Positions 1-9,800 of a DNA stretch of 50,594 nucleotides are shown here, in pieces; the stretch's first letter is position 1; the number at the start of each line of letters is the position of its first letter. The position numbers and the translations under genes were made by a program. The notes below the pieces were generated by a model. The model saw only the letters and a program-made list of their open reading frames with translations, did not search any database and was not told the DNA's origin. The stretch is from positions 1-50,594 of IMG/VR virus record IMGVR_UViG_3300030109_004897; one strand, 5' to 3'. This stretch comes from a virus.

Positions 1-1444
1 CAGAACTAGTGCCTATGAAAGTACTTCCTATCATTTTTGTTGACGGTCCAGCGGTAAGAGTACTATAACTCCCTCCATTACCTATAAAAGTACCTCCTTC
101 TACTAAAGCTCCTTTTATGTATAAACAAGTGCTTATAGTGTTTTCAAAAGTCACCCCTTTTAAATATAAATTGCTACTAGTCGCTGGGTTAGCATCTAAA
201 GTAACATTACTTGTTACTCCGTTAGTACCTCCGCTTCTCTTAAAATATCCGTTATAGATTGTTACCGTTGCACTACTAGGCAAAGTAACCATATTAACAT
301 TAGTTGAGCCTGAGTTTTCATATTTATAGCCGTTCATATTAATGTTAACACCATCAATTAATGTTAATGTAGTGGTTGAGCTTACCGTTACATTTGTAAA
401 CATCTCAACAGTATCACCACTACTAGCGGCATTTAAAGCTGTTTGAAAATCAGAATAATATGTATAAGCACCTGAACTGTCTGGAATACCAAATTTACCA
501 GAACTAGAGCCACCAGCCAAAGCATCAATAGCTTGTTTAACTCTTTGGGGAGTCCATCTTTTAATGTCTGTTAGAGTTCCTGCTTCCGCTTCTGCTTGAG
601 TTACTTCTGCAACTTGATTATTATAAGCTGTTTCAATTTCAGAATCAGTAGGGTTAACCTCTGCTCCATTCTCAACATTTATAATAGTCCTTACTTGACC
701 TGCTGTTAAATCTTCTGGGTTTCCAGACCCAGCACTAACTTTACCTTTGATTGTTTGAGAAGCAACGTCTGCAAGCTTGGCGTTTGTTACAGCATCGTCT
801 GCTATTGTTAAAGCTGTTGCTCCCGTAACATCTCCTGTGTGGGTAGCATTAGTTACCTTAGCATTGTTTGCTGTAATGTCTGTCTCCATTTGGTCCAAGT
901 CTACAGCTTGAGTAACACTTATATGACCTAGTTTAGTAGATTGAGCAGCACTTAAATGTATTGCACTATCTGCTATATGAGTGTCTATTTGAGCATGAGT
1001 ATTTGTTCCTACGTCTGTTAGACCCGTGTGGCTAATACTATTGGTGACATAAGACATAGAACCATTAACATCTATCGTGGCTATACCACCTAATGTTTTT
1101 GCTTTTCCAACTGAATCACTTTGTCCAACTATTATTTTTCCAGTAGACATAGCTGGTAAACCTGAAGCTCCTTGCGATATTAACTCATCGGGTGTGTAAC
1201 CTTGAAGAGTGTCAGAGTCTAACCCAGAGCCTGCACCATCAACAGTTTTTAAATCTGATAGAAGATCTTGGTTGGACCTAGATACTAATTCCCACTTTTC
1301 AGTGTCATAGTTGTAAGACTTAAGCCTATCATAAAAACCTCCCGTTAAACTTTTATCCAACCAAAAAACATCTCTATTAGTTGGTTCTTCCGTTCCTCTT
1401 GCTATTGCTATAGCATCTATTAGTTCAATTTTTTGATTTGGCAT
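1..1444 (-). CDS. Tail fibre protein, 3' end cut by the window edge
   Basis: The frame is open from the ATG at 1444 to the left edge, about 481 codons, so the C-terminus is missing. The N-terminus begins MPNQKIELIDAI. In the middle lies a segment like GTNTHAQIDTHIADSAIH, a motif seen in many phage tail fibres, followed by Ala/Thr-rich repeats such as THTGDVTGATALTIADDAVT. From about residue 320 the sequence is Ser/Thr/Gly/Asn-rich with short beta-strand periodicity (GYKYENSGSTNVNMVTLP), consistent with a beta-helix receptor-binding domain. It is the last visible gene of the leftward late arm and follows other fibre genes. The fibre assignment is from composition and motif, not from a full match. 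Confidence 0.75.
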   Translation of the reverse strand, partial: MPNQKIELIDAIAIARGTEEPTNRDVFWLDKSLTGGFYDRLKSYNYDTEKWELVSRSNQDLLSDLKTVDGAGSGLDSDTLQGYTPDELISQGASGLPAMSTGKIIVGQSDSVGKAKTLGGIATIDVNGSMSYVTNSISHTGLTDVGTNTHAQIDTHIADSAIHLSAAQSTKLGHISVTQAVDLDQMETDITANNAKVTNATHTGDVTGATALTIADDAVTNAKLADVASQTIKGKVSAGSGNPEDLTAGQVRTIINVENGAEVNPTDSEIETAYNNQVAEVTQAEAEAGTLTDIKRWTPQRVKQAIDALAGGSSSGKFGIPDSSGAYTYYSDFQTALNAASSGDTVEMFTNVTVSSTTTLTLIDGVNINMNGYKYENSGSTNVNMVTLPSSATVTIYNGYFKRSGGTNGVTSNVTLDANPATSSNLYLKGVTFENTISTCLYIKGALVEGGTFIGNGGSYSTLTAGPSTKMIGSTFIGTSS

Positions 1445-1453
1445 TTTATAAAT

Positions 1454-2125
1454 TTAATTTAAAAGTAAACTAAAAAAGTCACCCCCACTTGTATCTACTG
1501 AACTTGATAATCCTTTTATCTCTGTTCTATCTAATGACACACTTCCACTGGAGGAAGTTGACCTTAGACTTATTGTGCCTGCACTGTGTCCTGCGTCAGC
1601 ACTAATTGCACCCGTTGCCACCTGTCTATTAGTGTTGTGAGTTACAAAAGTTCTATTAGTTCCTTGTGGTATTTGCTGAGTAAGTATAGCGTTAATACTA
1701 CATGATGTGATCATAATTAATGAATCATCCTCAACTGTTAAAGTTTTAGTGTTAGGGCTTGTTGAAGCTCCACTTCTAGAACTAGCACCTACTCCTCCAC
1801 AATCCGTAAAGCTTCTTATATGAATACTAATAGGATTCCATTGAGAACCGCTAAAACTAACAACTATATTGTTGTTTCCGGTTGGTGGGTTTTCTAAATA
1901 AAAAAAAGCCATCCTTTGAGCTAAACCGCTTCTGTTAATTTGATACAACTCAGTCATAGCTTGCCCTCCGTAAGTACACCCTGAGTAAGTTCTACTGTTG
2001 CTCATGGTAAATTGAGCAATAATTAAACCATTACTACCGGTGTTGTGGGTGTGAGCCTGAGTCTTAGAGCTAGCTCCTGGAGTAGGATTTGCACTCGTGG
2101 TATTTCCTTTAGTTGGTACTGCCAT
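1454..2125 (-). CDS. Beta-rich virion protein, probable fibre or appendage
   Basis: This is a 223-aa Ser/Thr/Asn-rich protein without charged helices. The central part (about residues 45-115) has the pattern YGGQAMTELYQ, then FFYLENPPTGNNNIVVSFSG, then IHIRSFTDCGG. A small beta-sandwich module of this type recurs in phage structural proteins. Its start overlaps the stop of the upstream 93-aa gene (TAATG), so the two are probably translationally coupled. The gene sits between two fibre-type genes, which supports a distal tail role. The exact function is not recognised. Confidence 0.6.
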   Translation of the reverse strand: MAVPTKGNTTSANPTPGASSKTQAHTHNTGSNGLIIAQFTMSNSRTYSGCTYGGQAMTELYQINRSGLAQRMAFFYLENPPTGNNNIVVSFSGSQWNPISIHIRSFTDCGGVGASSRSGASTSPNTKTLTVEDDSLIMITSCSINAILTQQIPQGTNRTFVTHNTNRQVATGAISADAGHSAGTISLRSTSSSGSVSLDRTEIKGLSSSVDTSGGDFFSLLLN

Positions 2126-2406
2126 TATAATTGACTTATATCAGTAATTTCAGTTAAACTTGATTCTTCAACAATTTCTACTTGAGTTCTAGCTTCGTTA
2201 ACAGAATCAATACCGTTAAAAAAAGTACTAATTGACACCTCCCCTAACTCTAACTTGGTTCTGTTTTCTCCTAGAAATTTACCTAGTGTAGAATCATAAT
2301 CTTCGTTAATTTGATTAATAATATTAACATCTTGAGTGTGTCCTACATCAGTGTACTTTAAGTTATCAGTACCCTCTAATTCTATTTTACTAATAATTGT
2401 AATCAT
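2125..2406 (-). CDS. Small hypothetical protein of the tail-fibre operon
   Basis: A 93-aa acidic protein beginning MITIISKIELEGTDN. It has no recognised motif, no signal peptide and no membrane segment. Several short segments read like alternating beta strands (EARTQVEIVEES). It lies two bases downstream of the preceding gene and shares TAATG with the next one, so it is part of a tightly packed fibre operon. It may be an adaptor or chaperone for the neighbouring fibre, but this is only positional. Confidence 0.55.
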   Translation of the reverse strand: MITIISKIELEGTDNLKYTDVGHTQDVNIINQINEDYDSTLGKFLGENRTKLELGEVSISTFFNGIDSVNEARTQVEIVEESSLTEITDISQL

Positions 2407-2408
2407 AA

Positions 2409-3101
2409 TTAAGCTTCTGTTTTAACTGCTATAGCATCCCACTTAGTATCTGTAGAGTTATATATAAACCCTAAATAAGTTATCTTACTTGCTACTGTTG
2501 TGGTTGGCAAAGTTGTTCCTATCGCCCTAAAAATGGCGTTAAATGTAATACCTCTTGCACTTCCGTCATCTTTAATTCTAACAATTAGCTTTTGACCCTC
2601 AACAGGTGAACCCGTTGGAGCTGCTATTACTAGTGCTTCTGCTTGAGCTGTTAACACCGCAAACTCTGTTGTGTCTGAATCTACAGTCAAAGTAGCTGAC
2701 GAAGCAGTAGATGTACTTATAGGATTAACAATCGCTTTCCTTTTGATGCTTTTTTTGTTTCCGCTATCAGCACTATCCTCAATAATAAACTCATCGGCAT
2801 TTGCAACTGTTGTTTTTTCTGTTATTGCTGTGATCTCATTAGCAGCGTTAACATGAACAGCATTTGCATCACTAGTAGCCGGTAAATTTCCAATAGTAAT
2901 TTTCTTCTTATTATTACTGTCAGCAGCATCCTCTATTAATAGAATATCGCTAGAGGTTGGAGTTCCTTTTGCGGATACACCATCTATCTCACCTGCTACA
3001 TTAACGTGTACTGCATCTGAGTCAGTGCTTCCACCGCCACCGCCACCACCAGCGTCAGACTCTCTTAGTTTTCCTAATACGTAATCATACTTAATTGCCA
3101 T
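2409..3101 (-). CDS. Tail fibre or appendage protein with a poly-Gly hinge
   Basis: A 230-aa protein. Residues 1-16 form a short head (MAIKYDYVLGKLRESDA), followed by seven glycines that look like a flexible linker. Two imperfect repeats then follow, DAVHVNVAGEIDGVS...LLIEDAADSNNKKKITIGN and NAVHVNAANEITAIT...FIIEDSADSGNKKSIKRK. The remainder is a beta-rich C-terminal part. The linker plus LLIED/FIIED repeats are typical of phage fibre proteins joined to the virion by a short N-terminal peptide. It lies in the fibre operon, 7-12 bases from each neighbour. The attachment partner is unknown. Confidence 0.65.
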   Translation of the reverse strand: MAIKYDYVLGKLRESDAGGGGGGGSTDSDAVHVNVAGEIDGVSAKGTPTSSDILLIEDAADSNNKKKITIGNLPATSDANAVHVNAANEITAITEKTTVANADEFIIEDSADSGNKKSIKRKAIVNPISTSTASSATLTVDSDTTEFAVLTAQAEALVIAAPTGSPVEGQKLIVRIKDDGSARGITFNAIFRAIGTTLPTTTVASKITYLGFIYNSTDTKWDAIAVKTEA

Positions 3102-3113
3102 AATCTATTTTTT

Positions 3114-3770
3114 TTAAGAGTAACTTAAAGATGTTCTATTGTCCCAAACATTGTCAAAAAGCTTATTGCCGTCTGCATAAGTTATTGTAGTAACAGTACC
3201 TGCAACAACAGTCTTTTTAATCCTCCATTTAGCATCAGCATTAGCAGTACCTAAATCAGCGTATCCTATATAACTTGTTCCTGACGGGTTATTTGTATCT
3301 ACTCTTAATGCTTCTGGCTCATTGTTTATTGTAACAACAGCAGGAATTATTCTTAAGTCAGCTACTAACTTTACTGTTAAAGATGTTCTTATAGTACCTC
3401 CTGTTACTCCTGGGTCTGTTAATGCTACTTCAGTGTTCTCTACGACTTTTATATTAATCGTGTGACCTACAACAACTGCTGACTCTATATTAGCGTTAGA
3501 AGCAATAGCTGTAGCAAAAGCAGCAATAGTAGTTGCCGTATCCGTTGAGAAAGAAGTTGAAATAGTACTAGACCCCACTTTGACCGTTAAACCATTGGAG
3601 TAAGTGTCTAAGTCTATATTATTAGGAGTAGCATTTCCCTCTTGTCTTAGAATTAATTGATACACTTGCTGACCGAACCTATAACCCGAATCTACAATTA
3701 CGTTATTAATATCTCTCATTCCACTCGCATCATCTGATTTAGGAGCTTGATATTGTTTACTTTGAATCAT
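3114..3770 (-). CDS. Virion structural protein with the recurring beta domain
   Basis: A 218-aa protein. Residues about 54-125 (NGLTVKVGSSTISTSFSTDT, then AAFATAIASNANIESAVVVG) carry a shorter version of a domain that also occurs in the proteins at 19772-21631 and 32574-33287. The C-terminal third (KWRIKKTVVAGTVTTITYAD) is beta-rich. It follows the very large ejection-type gene and precedes the fibre genes, so it may be a tail-tip or fibre-adaptor protein. No enzyme motif is seen. Confidence 0.6.
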   Translation of the reverse strand: MIQSKQYQAPKSDDASGMRDINNVIVDSGYRFGQQVYQLILRQEGNATPNNIDLDTYSNGLTVKVGSSTISTSFSTDTATTIAAFATAIASNANIESAVVVGHTINIKVVENTEVALTDPGVTGGTIRTSLTVKLVADLRIIPAVVTINNEPEALRVDTNNPSGTSYIGYADLGTANADAKWRIKKTVVAGTVTTITYADGNKLFDNVWDNRTSLSYS

Positions 3771-3819
3771 CTTAATTATTTTTTATAAATATAGTTAATT
3801 TTTATTTTTGAGTTTTTGG

Positions 3820-6800
3820 CTATCTATTTCTTCTGTCAAGCCTTTTTTCTCTGTTTTTTATTCTTCTTTCTCTCTGTTCTTCTCTTTTTTCTAATCTAGT
3901 TTTTTCTTTCTTTGGTGTTTCAATTCCTAAAGAATAATCACTATAACCTAAATACTGCATAATTTTCTCCCAATCTAAATTACCTTTACCTATTCTTTCT
4001 AAATTATCAATAGTTAGTTTTTTAGCATTTTTAACTGGAAGACCTGTTCTCACCTCTGCTGCTGGAATAATAATATCTTCCATAAGTTCATTCATCGGTA
4101 AATCTCCTTCCGCTATCGCTTTAGCTGTAGCCTTAACTAACTTATACACACCGTCTAAAGCAGGTATAGATTGAGAGTTGAAATCTTTACCTTGAAGTTG
4201 ATCAAAGACTGTATTAATCAAATCTCCATAAAGAGGAATACCTGAGAGATTTCCAACGACAATAGATCTCTTATAATCATCAGCGTCTTCCTCGTCGGAC
4301 ATAAGACCTTTACTAGCAAGAGTAAATAAAGAAGGAAGTATTACTTGAAACATAGCCATATTTTTAATGTCTTGAGATGTTCCCCGTCCTCTCATTATGT
4401 TTCTGACAGGAGAGGTAAAACCTTTTCTAAAATATTGAGCAGGAGATGTTTTAAACATTGAAAACAATTTCCAAATCTTTGATCCTCTCTGCCAATCAGA
4501 AAGTTCAGAAGTAGAAGAAGATTGCTGAGTAGCTTCAGTAGCGTTTTCAAAATCAAACATAGCTTTTTCTGTAGCTTCTGCCCTTGACATTCCCTGCTTC
4601 ATATATTTTTTCTTCATAGAAGTGTAATATGGAGTACCGCCAAGAACAATAGCTCCTATATCACCGTATTTGGTCATAAACATTAATTTATTTCTAAATG
4701 TTCTGCCACCTGAAGTAAGCTTGTTAAAGTCTTCTTTAAAATTTAAAGCAGTATCTCTATCAAAACCTGTTCTTTTAAGCCTGTCTCTAACGTAGTCAGA
4801 TTTATATATATCAATTAAGTCGTTTACACCTTCTTTAGTTGTTAACATCATACTAGCCTGCTTTACATAATCAAGAGAGTTAACCCCTTCGGCAACAGAG
4901 TAAGCAGGAGCAGAGGTCATCTGTTTTATCCAAATACTAGGATTTAAACCTAAAGCGGCTGTAGTATACCTCTTTCTTAGCTTATCTATAAACTCCATTG
5001 TAGCCTCTGTAGATCTTGGTTGACCTGCTAAATCTTTTATAAACCTGTCTATAATCTCATTAGTAGTTTTCCCAAACTTTTGTTTAATAACATTTTTAAC
5101 ACCAGGATCTCCAAAAGTTCTATTTAAAAATTTTATAGCATCTGTATGGGTTATAAAATGTTCCATTGAATCAATATAACCTAACATAGTTCCATCCATT
5201 CCTAAAGTAAAGTCTAAAGGTTTAGTGTTGGCTTTTCTTTCTTTTAAAGAACCATTAAGAGTTGAAGCTATATTTCTAGTTGGATTTAACATGTTAATGT
5301 CTTCATCAGGAACACCTCGTCTTTTTATAGGAGAATAGTTTTCATTAAAAGGTAAATTAAAATCATACTGTTTTCTATATTCATTATTAATTTTATTGTA
5401 ATAGTTTGGATAAAAATCATTATGAACCCAATCAGCATACTCTTGTAACTTAGAGTCTTCAGCTACTAATTTATTAGCTGTATCTATTAAAGCTTTGTTA
5501 GCTGGGTTTTTTTTCATTTTATTAAATGTGGCAGCTAAAGTAGGGTCTTTCTGGACATTATATATATACATAGCCTGGTCTTTAGTTATACTTAAATAAC
5601 CCTTAAACCCTCCTAATGATATTCTATTACCATTAGAATCTTTTACATATATTTTATTCTGTAGTTCTTTGTTTATTTTTTTAAGGTTTTTACCAAAAAC
5701 ATCTTTCTTTTTAGATTCAACAGCATTAAAAGCGTTTTGAGAATTTCTCATCTTTTGAGATCTAGCTTTTTGAACAGGAGTAAGAAATTTTTCCTTTAAA
5801 AAATCTTTAGCTTTTTGATTACCACCAACTTGTTTACCTGACAAATTGTTTATATGGTTTAACAATCCAGCCCAGCTTTCCATTTTAGCAGCACCTGTAG
5901 AAAATAAATCTATAATTTTAGTAAAAGAAGATATTACTTCTTGAATAGGTGTCTTTTTTACGTTTTCATAAGCATTAGGATCAACCTCTACGTCTTTACC
6001 CAAAATAGCAGTTTTTAAATCTGAAACACCCTCCTTGTATTTCTTAGCCCTTGCTTCTTTTTTTAATTTTAACCACTGCCGACCTTTTGACTTATATTCT
6101 TTAATTGTCTTCTTTAATTCATTTAAAGATTCTATTGACTTACTATCTAAATCAGCAAAATCCAAAGTCATAAGAGTTTCTTGGTCTTCTATCGATATAT
6201 CCTTAAAATCTTTAACCCCTTTTAAAATAGAGTCTATCTTTTCAGAAACCTCTTCTTTGGTAAGGTTTACTGCGTTTCTTATTTTTCCAAAAAACTTATC
6301 AAGCTCAATAGCTATTGTACCCTGAGCATATTTACCTCCTTTTTTTCTAAAAGACTTAATATCTATTTCTTTTCTTATTTCATCTATAACCTTAGCCTTA
6401 GCCTCTTGTTCTTTTTTGAACTTAGTATCCTTAATTATTTTAGAAATATACTCTGCTGCACTTTTTAAAGAAGCAGGAGAACTTACACTTGCTAACTTGT
6501 TTGCAATAGTAGCGTTTAAAGCAGGAGATGCCTGTCTTAATATTTTCTTATTTGCAGATATAAAATCTTTAAATCTTTTTTGTATTTTCCTTACATCCCT
6601 ATCTGTTTTTGGCTTCTTGGTGTCTAAAGACTCCTCTATTAAAGCCTCTAACTCTAGGTTTAATTCATCCTCTAAAGTGTCTTCTCTTTTCTGTTGCTCT
6701 CCTTTAGCCTCTTCCTCTACTTTTGAAACAATATCATCTAAGGTAGAATTATCAATAAAGTTTTGGTCTTCTTTTCTAAGAACCTTGTATTCTTTACTTT

Positions 6801-9800
6801 TTTTAACATCCTTCTTAGCTTTACTAATAGCCTGCTCTAAAGAAATACCAACTTTAAGACCTTTTTTTACAGCAGCCAACAATAACCTGGCAGCAGGAGT
6901 TATTAAGAAAGGATCAGACAGAGATAAGTTTTTCAACTTATTATCCAAAGCGTTTACTTTTTCTAAAGCCTTTTCCAAAGAAGTCTTATCCATTTTAGAG
7001 GTCATTTCTTCTTTTGTAAAAGAACCCTCTAAATCTTTTTCAACTTCTTTTTCAGAAACCTCTTCTTTAGTTTCAACAGGTTCGGTTTTTGTAACCTCTG
7101 TTTTGGATTTTATTGGCTCTACTTTTTTCTTTGGTTTTGCTTTAGGCTTCTCAACAGCCACTTCGATACCTTCTTCTTCGATGACTTCTTCGTAAGCAAC
7201 TTCTATATCACTTAAAGGATTTCGACCTATCATCTTTTCCTGAAGCTGAATACCCATGTCCAGACCTACTTCAGGATTATTTATAATCATTTCTCCTGAA
7301 GGAGTGTTTATTCTTACACCTGAAACATTTCCATTATCATCTTTTAAAATATTATCAGTGGTAATATCCTGAGTTAATATATCAGCAGCCTTACCAAGAG
7401 ACCTACGAGTTCCTTTTTCAGTTATAAACACTTGGTCTCCCTGAACATCAAGAACTCCCTTAGAACCGCCTATTTCTGCTTCTGAGCCTGAGACTTGGTC
7501 CCTGAAGGCTTTTTCATTAACTTTTCCTGCATTTTTTCTAAAACGAGTAAGTAGTCTTGTTTTGGAAGTTGTTTTTTTAACTGTTTTAGTTTTGTTGTCA
7601 TAATTTTCTATTTTTTCAATTACATCATACAGCTCTGATTCTTTAACAGAACCCTCTACTACGTTTTCTGAATCTATTAAATCATATATCTTGTTAGTGT
7701 ACTCTTCAGCCTGTGATTCATTTATAGATTCATTGTTTTTTACTTTAGAAAGTAAATCATTATTATCTAAAGCCTTAGATACTTCTTCGGCAGATCTTGC
7801 TTCTATGTATTCTCTAACCTCTTTGTTTTCTTCTTTAGCTAATTCTTTTATTTCTTCCGTAAATGTGTCACCCTCCTCTTGTGCTTCTTCCTTATATTCA
7901 GCCTCTAACTTTCTTTTATTGCTTCGTAATAATATTTCTTTTCTTTTATTACTATTTTCTTCCATTTTAGCATCTAACTCTGAAATAATCTCAGGGTCAG
8001 ACTCTTGTATTTTTTGCCTAGATAAACCTTTAAACTCCTCCTCTAAAGCATCTACTTCTTTTCTTTCTTCTTCCGTAAATGTGTCACCTTCTTCAACAAC
8101 ATCTTCTTCAGTAGTTTCTGTAGCCTTTGCTTCTTTCTTTAAATCTGATACGTCTAGATCATTCTCTTTAGCGTATACCTCTAGTTCCTCTTCAGACATG
8201 TCATCTAGTCTTTGAGGCTCTGACTCCACTTCTTCGGTTTTCATTAAGGCTGTTATCTGCTCTATCTCTTTTCGCTGTTCCTCTGTTAGATTATCTAAAT
8301 CAACATCTTCACCCGTTAAGCTTTTAACAATAGACTTTAATCCTTCTTTAGATGTTTCAGTAGTAACCTCTGGGTTCTGAGCTGCCTCATAAGCCTCTAT
8401 AGATTGTGCTAAAGAACCCTTAGGGTCTCCTTCAGCTTTCTTCTTAGCAGCCTCTACAAAACCTGTAGGGAAGGTCATAAATCCAACAGACCCTAGAGTA
8501 AGTAAAAACTTTTCTACACCTTCTGCTCCTTCTCCAAAAACATTTTTATATTGCTCCTCTGTGAAGAATCCGTTCTTAACACCTTCAGAAACAAAATCAC
8601 CAACATACTCCTCTGTAACACCACCAACCGTTCTTGATGTAACCTCTTTTGCAAATCTACCTGCGTAATTATCTAAGTACTTTAAAAACTTACCATACTT
8701 AGACTTGGAAATACTGCCTATTAAACGGTCAAAAAGTTGTGCTGAACCAGACTCTGCAACACCCATGAAGAAATCTGTTCTGTCATCAGCAAGTTCAAAA
8801 GCTAAACCTTCTGTTAGGTTTTTTGATGTTTTGTCTAAAAACTGAACAAGCTTACGGTTTTTTCTTAAATATTTAAATCTAGCTAAATATCTAGGCATAT
8901 TTAAAAGCTTACTAGCACCACCTATAACATTTCTAGTTGCTAGAATCTCTAAACCTATAACCCCTGAAACCCCTAAAGTCTCTCCTAGTTTTTCTGAAAA
9001 ATTCTTTTCCCCTGCTTCTATTTGCTCTTCGGTCAGTTTCATTCCTTCTTCTTGAAGGGTTTTAACTGCGTTTTGCCTAAAATCAGAATCAGATTTGTAG
9101 TCTACCCCCGTTATTTCTTCAAAGAAAGTTTCGCCAAAAGATGTAGCAATATTACCAAACTTATCTAAAATCTTACCCGTTATTGGTAAATAAAAATCAC
9201 TATCCTCTGCACTAAAAACAGTACCCCAACCTCTTTCTACAGCAGCAGGGTCTTCATTGAGTAATAACAACCTTGATAGTGCTGTGATGTTTCTGTCAGC
9301 TTCATCATATATTTCCCTGTAAGACATTAACTTCTCCCAATTTTCTTTACTTATATAATCTCTAGGGTCTGTGTCAGGCATGAATTTATTCCAACCGCCT
9401 AAATAACTAGAAATGGCATATTCAGCATCTTTTTTATACTGTTCTTTTATCCCTGGGACTTCTTGAAAATCAGGGTTTGAATCAAATTCCGCATCAGCAA
9501 GCTTTTGAGTAATAGCATCTCTCTTGGCTATCTCTAAAGAAAGTCTATCATAGAGCTTAACGTAATCTGACTTATACTCTTTTTCAAAGCCTATTTCTCT
9601 TTGTTCTACATCTTCCTTAAGGTCTTTGTTTACATCACCGTTTTCATCTATAAAAGCCTTGTCTGAGTTTTCTCTTAATTCTGATATTTTTTTATCAGAA
9701 ACCTTAACTAATTCCTGTAACTTTTCTAACTCTGCTTTTTTACTAGGGTCTCTTTTTATCTTGCTTATTTTTAACAAAGCATTTGACCTATTTTTTATCG

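Noticed and set aside
6035-8215. Long open frames on the plus strand inside the 2246-aa gene region
   Set aside because: They are antisense shadows of Glu/Lys/Ser-rich coding sequence with Phe/Ser-rich hydrophobic products and no leaders; the minus-strand gene is continuous.
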